13,922 nucleotides of DNA from Bacteroidia bacterium (lineage in GTDB: Bacteria > Bacteroidota > Bacteroidia > Bacteroidales > UBA932). The stretch lies in assembly GCA_021153285.1 (NCBI GenBank), contig JAGKTT010000052.1, forward strand, positions 1 through 13,922, in the 5' to 3' direction. A model generated the notes under the pieces. It searched no databases and had not been told where the DNA came from. It saw only the letters and a program-made list of their open reading frames with translations. Within the stretch, counting starts at the first letter, position 1. Each line of letters begins with the position of its first letter. Below are positions 4,935 through 12,800 of the stretch, piece by piece. The position numbers and the translations under genes are program-made.

Positions 4935-7032
4935 ATCTTCCGAAATAAACTAGAAGCACAGATACATCAGCAGGAGAAATTCCTGATATTCTCGAAGCCT
5001 GCGCTATTGTGCGCGGAGCATATTTCTTTAATTTCTGCCGACATTCAATAGAGAGACTTTCTACCTTATCGAAATCAAAATCTTCAGGAATTAAAAGATT
5101 TTCCAGCCTCATTATCTTTTCAGCCATCTGCTGCTCCCTCTGAATATATCCCTTATATTTAATAGCAATTTCACAAGAATCCAGAATCTCTCTTCTATAA
5201 TTGGAATCTACCTTATTATTAATAAATGATGATTCAAGATCCGAGACCGGATATTCAGTATTGAATTTTAAAACATAGGCTGCATCTTTGTAAGACACTT
5301 CAGTATTTTCAGTAAATTGTCCAGCCAAAGATTGATAATTACCATACCTCAAAAGATCAGAATACCGTACATCATCGGATAATAAACCAGACAAAGGAGA
5401 AGCAAAAGATGCTTCAATATCTATATTATTCTTTAAAAAAGTTCCACGTGGAACCATTTCGAAAATATCAGATAATTTAACCTGGGGACGCGATACAAGA
5501 TCAGAAATTCTCTTTCGTGAATCCACTGTAGATGATGAGACAGATTCGAGATAAGGATTTACAACTTCAGGCTTGAGAGGAGTCTTATCAAAAAACTCTA
5601 CCAAATCAGAAGTAGTTTCATATTTACGCATAGTATAATCATACCTGTACTTATCTGCCAATCCAGCTTCATAAGATATAGGTGTCAACCTGAAGTCTGC
5701 GTTATCTTGTCTCAAGAGTGTACGATACTCAGCTCTCGATGTGAACATCCTATATGGTTCATCGACACCCTTGGTTATAAGATCATCTATAAGAACACCT
5801 ATATAAGCTTGATCTCTTTTCAGGATGAAAGGGTCTTTTCCTGCAACTTTAAGATGTGCATTCATTCCAGCTATCAATCCCTGTGCAGCAGCCTCCTCAT
5901 AACCAGTGGTTCCATTAATCTGACCAGCAAAATAGAGATTCTCGATATTCTTAAGTTCGAGAGTCGGTTTCAACTGGGTAGGATCAAAATAGTCATACTC
6001 TACAGCATATGCAGGACGGAAAATCTTTGCATTCTCCAAACCCTTTATTTTATGCAAAGCCTCCATCTGTATATTGAGCGGAAGAGAAGAAGAGAATCCC
6101 TGCAGATAATATTCGTTAGTTCCCCTACCCTCCGGTTCCAGGAAAAGCTGATGTTCTGTCTTATCAGCAAAAGTTCTCAATTTATCTTCAATGCTTGGAC
6201 AATAACGAGGACCGATACCTGTAATCATTCCGGAGAATAAAGGAGAGTCACCGAAACCACTCCTCAAGATATCGTGAACTTCAGTATTGGTATGAACTAC
6301 GAAGCAAGGCATCTGCGGAGTTCCGTTCTGCGCTGTCGAAAGAAATGGGAGATATGAAAATTTTTCAGGATCTTCGTCTCCGAACTGATGTATAAGTTTT
6401 GCAGTATCTACTGATGAAATATCTATACGCGGCGGAGTTCCTGTCTTCATCCTGGCAGTCTTGACTCCCATCTCTACAAGCTGGTGAGTAAGACCGTGAG
6501 AAGGGAGTTCACCAATCCTACCTCCTTCGAACATATTGCGACCGATGAAAAGACGACCATCAAGGAAGGTTCCGGCGGTGAGAATAACTGTCTGAGAATT
6601 AAATATTGCTCCAGTAGTCGTACATACGCCCGAAATTTTCGAACCATCGAAAAGAAAACTGGTCACAGAATCTTGGTAAAGGTCTAATTTACAGGCACTT
6701 TCGAGTATTTTTCGCCAGTACAGGGAAAACTGGATTTTATCACACTGCGCACGAGGACTCCACATAGCTGGTCCCTTCGATCTGTTCAGCATTCTAAACT
6801 GAAGAGTAGAGGCATCAGTGATAATGCCAGTATAGCCTCCTAAAGCATCTATTTCCCTGACTATCTGTCCTTTAGCTATTCCACCAATAGCAGGATTACA
6901 AGACATCTGTGCATATTTGTTCATATCCATTGAAATAAGAAGCACAGAAGAACCCATACGAGAAGCAGCCATTGCAGCTTCACAGCCTGCGTGACCACCA
7001 CCTACAACAATTACATCATAGAATTTATTCAT
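4933..7032 (-). CDS. mnmG: tRNA uridine-5-carboxymethylaminomethyl modification enzyme MnmG (GidA)
   Basis: MnmG, with MnmE, modifies the wobble uridine of several tRNAs using FAD and a folate-derived one-carbon unit. The product has the N-terminal FAD motif GGGHAGCEAA (11-20), CNPAIGGIAKGQIVREIDALGG (45-66), the MKTGTPPR block, and the C-terminal helical domain ending with PRTIAQASRISGISPADVSVLL. At 699 residues it is about 70 longer than the usual 620-630. The excess lies between Arg515-Pro516 and Lys625-Tyr626: 108 residues where E. coli MnmG has about 30. That stretch opens with Val527-Pro-Arg-Gly-Thr531, encoded by a parS-like palindrome. The start at 7032 is directly before the FAD motif and 3 bases after the ybeY stop, so the two genes are probably co-transcribed. 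Confidence 0.95.
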   Translation of the reverse strand: MNKFYDVIVVGGGHAGCEAAMAASRMGSSVLLISMDMNKYAQMSCNPAIGGIAKGQIVREIDALGGYTGIITDASTLQFRMLNRSKGPAMWSPRAQCDKIQFSLYWRKILESACKLDLYQDSVTSFLFDGSKISGVCTTTGAIFNSQTVILTAGTFLDGRLFIGRNMFEGGRIGELPSHGLTHQLVEMGVKTARMKTGTPPRIDISSVDTAKLIHQFGDEDPEKFSYLPFLSTAQNGTPQMPCFVVHTNTEVHDILRSGFGDSPLFSGMITGIGPRYCPSIEDKLRTFADKTEHQLFLEPEGRGTNEYYLQGFSSSLPLNIQMEALHKIKGLENAKIFRPAYAVEYDYFDPTQLKPTLELKNIENLYFAGQINGTTGYEEAAAQGLIAGMNAHLKVAGKDPFILKRDQAYIGVLIDDLITKGVDEPYRMFTSRAEYRTLLRQDNADFRLTPISYEAGLADKYRYDYTMRKYETTSDLVEFFDKTPLKPEVVNPYLESVSSSTVDSRKRISDLVSRPQVKLSDIFEMVPRGTFLKNNIDIEASFASPLSGLLSDDVRYSDLLRYGNYQSLAGQFTENTEVSYKDAAYVLKFNTEYPVSDLESSFINNKVDSNYRREILDSCEIAIKYKGYIQREQQMAEKIMRLENLLIPEDFDFDKVESLSIECRQKLKKYAPRTIAQASRISGISPADVSVLLVYFGR
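5440..5455. other. parS-like ParB-binding site inside mnmG (perfect 14-bp core)
   Basis: GTTCCACGTGGAAC at 5441-5454 is a perfect palindrome identical to the core of the site at 4908-4923. The outer bases (A at 5440, C at 5455) are not complementary. It lies within the coding sequence for MnmG residues 527-531 and just downstream of an A-rich run on the plus strand. Confidence 0.7.
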
Positions 7033-7035
7033 ATA

Positions 7036-7455
7036 TTATACAAGTTCTCTCAAAGAAAGATAATAATTCTCCTTTGCTCTCATCTGAGCAATGTCTTCAT
7101 CACAGTGATCGTCATAACCGATAAGATGAAGAAGACCGTGAACGATGACCCTATTCAATTCATCTTTGAATTCAGTTCCATACTCAAGAGCATTTTCACG
7201 GACAGAATCTACACTTATGAAAAGATCACCGGAAAGTTTATCGCCTTCACAATAATCAAATGTGATTATATCGGTAAAATAGTCGTGCTGCAAATATTTC
7301 TGATTTACATCCAATATATAATTGTCTGAACAGAAAATAATGGAGATATTTGAAATACGTCTTATTTCACTCTCGGCAACCAGTCTGAGCCAGCGGTTTG
7401 TAGCTGTTTTTCCTTTGAAAACGAAGTCAGTATCTTCGAAATAGTAAGAAATCAT
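7036..7455 (-). CDS. ybeY: rRNA maturation endoribonuclease YbeY
   Basis: YbeY is a zinc-dependent endoribonuclease involved in 16S rRNA 3'-end processing and ribosome quality control. The 139-residue product has the central TDIITFDY and SGDLFISVDSV segments and the metal-binding motif HGLLHLIGYDDH (106-117). His106 and His110 are the first two ligands. At the third position the E. coli spacing falls on Asp116, with His117 next to it, so the third ligand could be either. It sits directly upstream of mnmG with a 3-base gap, forming an RNA-modification and RNA-processing pair. It diverges from tonB, with overlapping candidate promoters. Confidence 0.93.
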   Translation of the reverse strand: MISYYFEDTDFVFKGKTATNRWLRLVAESEIRRISNISIIFCSDNYILDVNQKYLQHDYFTDIITFDYCEGDKLSGDLFISVDSVRENALEYGTEFKDELNRVIVHGLLHLIGYDDHCDEDIAQMRAKENYYLSLRELV

Positions 7456-7471
7456 ATCAAATAATTTTCTG

Positions 7472-7502
7472 CAAATCTACAAAAAGCATAAAAAGTTTGA
7501 AA
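7472..7502 (-). promoter_or_regulatory. Candidate promoter for ybeY-mnmG
   Basis: On the minus strand TAGATTTG (7479-7472) matches the -7 consensus TAnnTTTG, and TTTC (7502-7499, one change from TTTG) stands exactly 19 bases upstream. The leader would be very short, about 10 bases. It overlaps the tonB -33 box. Confidence 0.5.
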
Positions 7503-7526
7503 TAAAAAATATAATTTCTAACTTTA
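7496..7526 (+). promoter_or_regulatory. Candidate promoter for tonB
   Basis: TTTG at 7496-7499 is followed after 19 bases by TAACTTTA at 7519-7526, one change from TAnnTTTG. The spacing is that of Bacteroidetes housekeeping promoters. It predicts a leader of about 30 bases ahead of the tonB ATG at 7562. Confidence 0.55.
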
Positions 7527-7561
7527 CCGGGCAAAATGGAATATAAAAACTAACAATCAAT

Positions 7562-8251
7562 ATGGAGATCAAAAAATCAGAAAAAGCTAACTTGGAAAAC
7601 AAGAAGCTTCTATTCGTAGAGATCGGACTCGTTATTTCTCTTGCAATTACCCTTTTCGCATTTGAATGGACAAGCAAGGAGACAAACGTTGCTACTCTCG
7701 ATGACAATACTCAGGTAGTTCTCGAGGAAGAGATCATTCCTATTACTCAGGAAACTCCTCCACCTCCACCGGCAGCACCTAAGATTCCAATTCTTTCTGA
7801 CCAGATCGACATCGTAGACGACGAAATCGAGCTTGATGACGATATGTTTATGAATCTTGAGGATGATGCAAGCCTCGGAGTAGAGATTATGGACTATGTA
7901 GAGGTAGAAGAGGAAGTTGTAGAAGAAGAGGCTATTCCATTCCAGCTCGTTGAGGAGAAGCCTTCATTCCAGGGTGGTGACGCTAACCAGTTCTCAAAAT
8001 GGGTGAACCAGAGACTCGTTTATCCTGAGATTGCAAAGGAGAATGGTGTACAGGGTCGTGTAACTCTCCAGTTTACAGTAGAGAAGGACGGTTCAGTTAC
8101 AAAGGTTAAGGTTCTCCGTGGTGTTGACCCATCACTTGATAAGGAGGCTGTACGTGTAGTATCACAGTCACCAAAGTGGAAGCCAGGAAAGCAGAGAGAC
8201 CGTGCAGTTCCTGTAACCTATACCTTCCCAGTTATCTTCCAGCTTAGATAA
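7562..8251 (+). CDS. tonB: TonB family energy transducer
   Basis: TonB spans the periplasm and passes the energy of the proton gradient, via ExbB/ExbD, to outer-membrane TonB-dependent transporters. The 229-residue product has a cytoplasmic Lys-rich N-terminus, one membrane segment (about 16-34), a Pro-rich stretch with five consecutive prolines (66-70), a strongly acidic spacer (about 80-132, rich in Asp and Glu), and a C-terminal TonB domain (about 140-229) with YPEIAKENGVQGRVTLQF and the closing VPVTYTFPVIFQL. The acidic spacer, in place of the Lys-Pro repeats of E. coli TonB, is common in Bacteroidetes. It has its own candidate promoter and is followed by a hairpin; exbB and exbD are not next to it, and its partner transporter cannot be told from context. 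Confidence 0.93.
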   Translation: MEIKKSEKANLENKKLLFVEIGLVISLAITLFAFEWTSKETNVATLDDNTQVVLEEEIIPITQETPPPPPAAPKIPILSDQIDIVDDEIELDDDMFMNLEDDASLGVEIMDYVEVEEEVVEEEAIPFQLVEEKPSFQGGDANQFSKWVNQRLVYPEIAKENGVQGRVTLQFTVEKDGSVTKVKVLRGVDPSLDKEAVRVVSQSPKWKPGKQRDRAVPVTYTFPVIFQLR

Positions 8252-8273
8252 TTATTTAATTTACAAATATATG

Positions 8274-8309
8274 ATAAGTCCGATCAATATAATTGACCGG
8301 ACTTATTTT
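8274..8309 (+). terminator. Hairpin terminator after tonB
   Basis: A 14-position stem (8274-8287 with 8293-8306, one A/C mismatch, built around AAGTCCG and CGGACTT) with a 5-base loop is followed by TTTT at 8306-8309. It ends 11 bases before the hflX ATG, so any hflX promoter must overlap it or lie upstream of it. Confidence 0.7.
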
Positions 8310-8320
8310 AATTAAATTTT

Positions 8321-9511
8321 ATGGCAAAAATTACAGCAGAACAGCATAACGAAAAGGCAGTATTCGTCGGTGTAATAAAACAAGGAGACGAAGAACGTCA
8401 GGTTATGGAATATCTTGACGAACTTGAATTTCTTGCAGAAACAGCGGGAGCAATAGGAGTAAAGAAGTTTATTCAGAAAGTAGACAGACCTGATTCAAGG
8501 ACATATATTCGCAGCGGAAAACTTCAGGAAATCAAGGAATATATCGAAGAAAATGAGATAGAAGTAGTTATTTTCGATGATGAGCTCTCCCCTACTCAGT
8601 TGAGAAACATTGAGCGAGAGCTTAACATACGCATACTTGACAGAACTAATCTGATCCTTGATATTTTTGCTCAGAGAGCGAAGACTGCATATGCAAAGAT
8701 GCAGGTGGAACTTGCTCAGTATCAATATCTTCTTCCACGATTGACACGAATGTGGACACACCTTGAGAGACAGAAGGGAGGTATCGGTATGCGTGGTCCG
8801 GGTGAGACTCAGATAGAGACCGACCGTCGTATAATCCAGGACAAGATTTCAAGACTTAAGGAGCAGCTTAAGAAGGTAGATAAGCAGATGGCTTCACAGC
8901 GTGGAAACAGGGGCTCTATGGTGCGTATTTCACTCGTTGGCTATACTAATGTGGGTAAGAGTACACTTATGAATCTGCTTGCAAAGAGCGATGTGTTCGC
9001 AGAGAATAAACTCTTCGCTACACTTGACACAACTGTACGTAAAGTGGTTATCGAGAATGTTCCTTTTCTGCTCAGCGATACAGTAGGTTTCATCAGGAAA
9101 CTCCCTCATCAGCTGGTAGAAGCATTCAAGAGTACATTGGATGAGGTGCGTGAGGCTGATATCCTTATGCACGTGGTGGATATATCACATCCTAACTTCG
9201 AGGAGCATATCAAGGTGGTGGAGGAAACTCTGAAGGATATAAAGGCTATAGATAAGCCTATATTTGTAGTTTTCAATAAGATAGATGCATACCGATACGA
9301 AGAGTATGATGAATTTTCACTCGAGCCTAAGAAGCAGATAAATTATACTTTGGAAGAGTTCAAGAACAGCTGGATAGCGAAGGAAAACACTCCTTGCATA
9401 TTTATTTCAGCTCGAGAGAAAATAGGTATCGACAAGCTTCGCGGTGATCTGTATAAGATGGTAGCTGAGATTCACGCCGGCCGTTATCCTTTCGATAATT
9501 TCCTTTGGTAA
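8321..9511 (+). CDS. hflX: GTPase HflX (ribosome-associated)
   Basis: HflX is an Obg-related GTPase that binds the large ribosomal subunit and splits stalled or stressed ribosomes. The 396-residue product has the N-terminal HflX domain with PDSRTYIRSGKLQEI, the glycine-rich linker KGGIGMRGPGETQIETDRR (152-170), and a G domain with G1 GYTNVGKS (207-214), G3 DTVG (253-256), G4 NKID (319-322) and G5 SAR (363-365). Length and motif order are normal for bacteria. It follows tonB by 69 bases on the same strand. It could be read from tonB transcripts that pass the intervening hairpin, or from a promoter I cannot recognise. Confidence 0.96.
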   Translation: MAKITAEQHNEKAVFVGVIKQGDEERQVMEYLDELEFLAETAGAIGVKKFIQKVDRPDSRTYIRSGKLQEIKEYIEENEIEVVIFDDELSPTQLRNIERELNIRILDRTNLILDIFAQRAKTAYAKMQVELAQYQYLLPRLTRMWTHLERQKGGIGMRGPGETQIETDRRIIQDKISRLKEQLKKVDKQMASQRGNRGSMVRISLVGYTNVGKSTLMNLLAKSDVFAENKLFATLDTTVRKVVIENVPFLLSDTVGFIRKLPHQLVEAFKSTLDEVREADILMHVVDISHPNFEEHIKVVEETLKDIKAIDKPIFVVFNKIDAYRYEEYDEFSLEPKKQINYTLEEFKNSWIAKENTPCIFISAREKIGIDKLRGDLYKMVAEIHAGRYPFDNFLW

Positions 9512-9521
9512 AACTAATTTA

Positions 9522-9642
9522 GAATTTAAGGTATAAAAATTCGGACGTTCGCTACGCTCACCCCACCACTGCGCTACGCTTGTGGTCCCCCCGCTTCCGT
9601 GCCGCGGGTGGCACGGTCCTCATTTTTTTATACCTTAAATTC
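9522..9642. repeat. REP/MITE-like structured inverted-repeat element 1
   Basis: A perfect 18-bp AT-rich inverted repeat (GAATTTAAGGTATAAAAA at 9522-9539, complement at 9625-9642) encloses a GC-rich core. Inside are a direct repeat CGCTACGCT (9550-9558 and 9572-9580), a small ACCAC/GTGGT hairpin and a CCGTGCC/GGCACGG hairpin. The whole would fold into a branched, cloverleaf-like structure. It begins 10 bases after hflX. No open reading frame of note is inside. It shares a core motif with the next element. Confidence 0.7.
9597..9629 (+). terminator. Probable hflX terminator inside element 1
   Basis: A 7-bp stem, CCGTGCC (9597-9603) with GGCACGG (9610-9616), and a 6-base loop are followed after six bases by seven T residues (9623-9629). 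It may serve as the intrinsic terminator of hflX, supplied by the repeat element. Confidence 0.5.
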
Positions 9643-9660
9643 CAGAAAATAAATAAATAC

Positions 9661-9778
9661 AATAAAATAGCTAAATAGGCAGATGATTCTGATGACCCCC
9701 GCCCTCCCTTTGGTCGGGCACCCCCTAGCCGGGGGTGGCAAGTCATCTCCATCATTCTGCCTATTTAGCTATTTTATT
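9661..9778. repeat. REP/MITE-like structured inverted-repeat element 2
   Basis: A perfect 23-bp AT-rich inverted repeat (9661-9683 with 9756-9778, left arm beginning AATAAAATAGCTAAATAGG) continues inward as an imperfect stem to about 36 bases per arm. The GC-rich core holds a CACCCCC/GGGGGTG hairpin (9719-9725 with 9731-9737) and a GCCC/GGGC pair. The segment GCCGGGGGTGGC (9728-9739) corresponds to GCCGCGGGTGGC (9601-9612) of element 1. The 67 bases after it, up to the protease stop, show nothing I recognise. Confidence 0.7.
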
Positions 9779-9845
9779 ACCTTATATATACGATATTTAA
9801 AACATCAAATACGGCTAACAAATAAGGTCTCTCAGAAATTACAAC

Positions 9846-12800
9846 TTACTGATTATCAATCTGATTCAGGAGGGCTTTAACGGCTGCTTCGAGCTGTTGG
9901 TCGCAGCCTGTCACGACTAATTCCTTAGTGTTTTCTACATCAATATCCGGGTGCAATTGGTCGTTTTCGAGGTAGGTTCCGTCTGCTTTTCTGTAACCTA
10001 CTACAGGGATACCGAAATAAAGGGTAGGATCCTGAAGGGTTTCCCAAGTCACTGATGTCATTGTTCCCGGAACCGGTTTACCTACCAGAAGACCCATATT
10101 CTTATGCTTATAGACCCAAGGGGTACCGTGGGCATTGGAGTAATTGGCTTCGGCGATTATCATTATTGAGGCTTTGTTGTAGCGGCGGGAAGGCATATCG
10201 CAGGCGTCTTTGCCACGTATTTCCTGAGTAAGGTATTTTTCTCCGCTGAAAAGCACCTCAATATCTTCGTGAAGGCGTCCTCCACCATTGAAACGAGTGT
10301 CGATCACGATACCGTCACAATTATTGTAACGTCCCAATATATCGGAATATACGGTACGGAAACTCTCGTCATTCATACTCTCTATATGTACATATCCGAG
10401 TCTGCCTCCGGAAAGTTTCTGAACCTTATCAGCATTCTGTCTGATCCATCTCTTATAAAGCAAAGTTGAGAAAGTAGCGTCACTGACCGGAACTACCACC
10501 ATATCGGTCTTTTCTCCGGATTCTTTGGTGATACCAACAAGTGTACGTTCCCCTGCCTTACGGTTCAGAAGCGGATAGAAATCCATACCTTTTTTAATCT
10601 GCACTCCGTCAATGGAAGTGATTACATCGCCTGCCGCGAGCTTAGAAGAAGCCTTGTCGAAAGGACCACCTTTGACGATTTCAGCCACTTTAAGTCCATC
10701 TCCCTGCCAGGTCCAATCATAAAATACTCCTAAATTAGCTGTAGAGACACTTTCCCGGGTCGCAGGGGCCCTGTAACCGCTTCCGGTATGGGAGACATTC
10801 AATTCACCGAGATATTCGCTTAAAAGCTCAGCAAAATCATAATTATTGTTTATATGAGGAAGGAACTTTCTATATGTTGCAGTGAGCATTTCCCAGTCAA
10901 CTCCGTGCATTTTCTCATTGTAGAAACGCTCCTTTTCCTGACGATATACGTGATCGAACATATATTCCCTCTCTGCAGCGAGATCCATCACCATATCAGC
11001 GCTTACAGTTATGTTTTCAAGGCTTTTCCCACCATCTTTCATCTTTGAGAAACGGCTTCCGAGCACATAGAGAGTACCTTGCTTACCATCCCATTTCATC
11101 CTGCCCCTTGCAGAACCTATCTTAGTAGGTGTACCCTTCTCGAGATCATATTTCCAAAGATTCATTCCGCTTTCATACGATGCCTGATAATAAAGTACCG
11201 TACCGTCCTTGCTCAATGCTGCAGAACCGAGGTTTGAAGAAGTCGGAGTAAGTCTGATGATTCTTTCGTCTATTCCATCAAGCTCCACAACGATATCTTC
11301 TACCTTATCTTTCTTATCATCCTTTTTATCTTCGTTCTTTTCCTCTGAAAGTCCGGTAATTTGCTTCTGAAGTTCTCTTTCCTCCTTAGTCATCTTGAAA
11401 TCATCATAGGCCTTACGATTCAGGAAAACTATCATAACATCTTCCAGAGTACCCCACGATGCGTGGTTTCTCATACCGTAACGTTCTGATGCAAAAAGAA
11501 TTGCATTACCTCCCAGCACCCACTGAGGTGCACTGTCTGTGTAACCGCTCTCAGTAAGATTGATCATTGGCTCGCCTCCTTTGGTGCTGACGATACCTAT
11601 ATCGTCATAAGGATAGTGATTTCTGGCACAATAACTCATAAGAATCCATTTTCCATCCGGTGACCAGCTGTAAGCAAAAGATCCGGTAGTGGAATAACAC
11701 TGGCTTCCGTCAGTAATCTGTCTGGTCTTGCCGGTTTCCAGATTCATAATCATAAGCCTGTCTCTATCTTCTATATAGGCAAGCTCTTTTCCATCAGGGG
11801 AATATACAGGTGCACGACGATCTACCTTATTGTTCTTGAAAAGAGGTTTTTCTTCAATCAAAGTAGCATATGGGAAACTTATATCTTCCTTGCGTACAAG
11901 TTCTGCAGTGTAGATATTCCATATTCCTTCTCTTTCCGATGCATATGCAAGAGTCTTTCCGTCAGGTGAAAAGACCACATCAGCTTCAGCCTCCGGAGTA
12001 TCTGTTATCTTCTTCACCGTATTGTATTCAGTAGAAGCTACAAACACCTCTCCCCTGCTGATAAAGGCAATCTGTTTTCCATCAGCAGAGAGGTCATTGT
12101 CCCCTCCTCCGGAAACAGAAAGTTCTGCCAGATTATCGTCATTCTTGTCAGAATTAACTGCAACAATAAGCTTTTTCGAAGCACTTCCTGCCTTCTTGAC
12201 ATAGATATCTCCGTCATACCCATAACAAAGATCGTCATTGTCGGAAACAGTCAGGAAACGTACAGGATGAGTCTTATGCTTAGTTACACGATTTACATTC
12301 TGAGGATTATCCACCGGGAATGAATATATATTGAAACTTCCGTCCCTTTCACTCATAAAATATACAGTCTTTCCATCAGCAGAGACCCTTGGAGAGCGGT
12401 CTTCACCCTCAAATGAAGTAAGTTTCACGTGCTTCGAACCGTCATACATCCAGATATCTCTTGTTATGGATGACGTATGATGCTTACGCCAGACATTCTC
12501 ACCACCCTTACAGTCCTGATAGACGAAAGAACCGTCATTTCCTATAAAGGACACCTCTTCCGCTGGAGTCGCAAGCACCTGCTCATACCTTCCTCCTACG
12601 ACACTTACAGAGTAAAGTTCAGTCATTGAACTCTTTGGAAACAAAGCACTTGCAGCCGGGTCCTGAATTCTTGCTGTGAACAATATATTCTTTCCGTCAG
12701 GAGTAAAAGTCCAAGGGGTTTCCTTAGCGGAATGAGTGGTCACTCTGAAAGGCACTCCCCCATTGACAGGAATTGTAAAAATGTCGAAATTTCCGTATCT

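Noticed and set aside
5707..6240. 177-residue plus-strand reading frame inside mnmG
   Set aside because: It lies opposite strongly conserved MnmG sequence and has the low-complexity look of an antisense shadow frame.
9170..9175. CACGTG core in hflX
   Set aside because: Only the six central bases match parS and the flanks do not, so it is expected by chance in a window this size.
9558..9880. Small reading frames across the inverted-repeat elements
   Set aside because: They simply run through the GC-rich palindromic cores, differ on each strand and have no coding character.
12422..12431. Fourth parS site (GTTTCACGTG) in the S41 protease gene
   Set aside because: Only one half matches; the other side reads CTTC instead of AAAC, with three mismatches in the 14-base core. 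The codons (Lys-His-Val-Lys-Leu) explain it.
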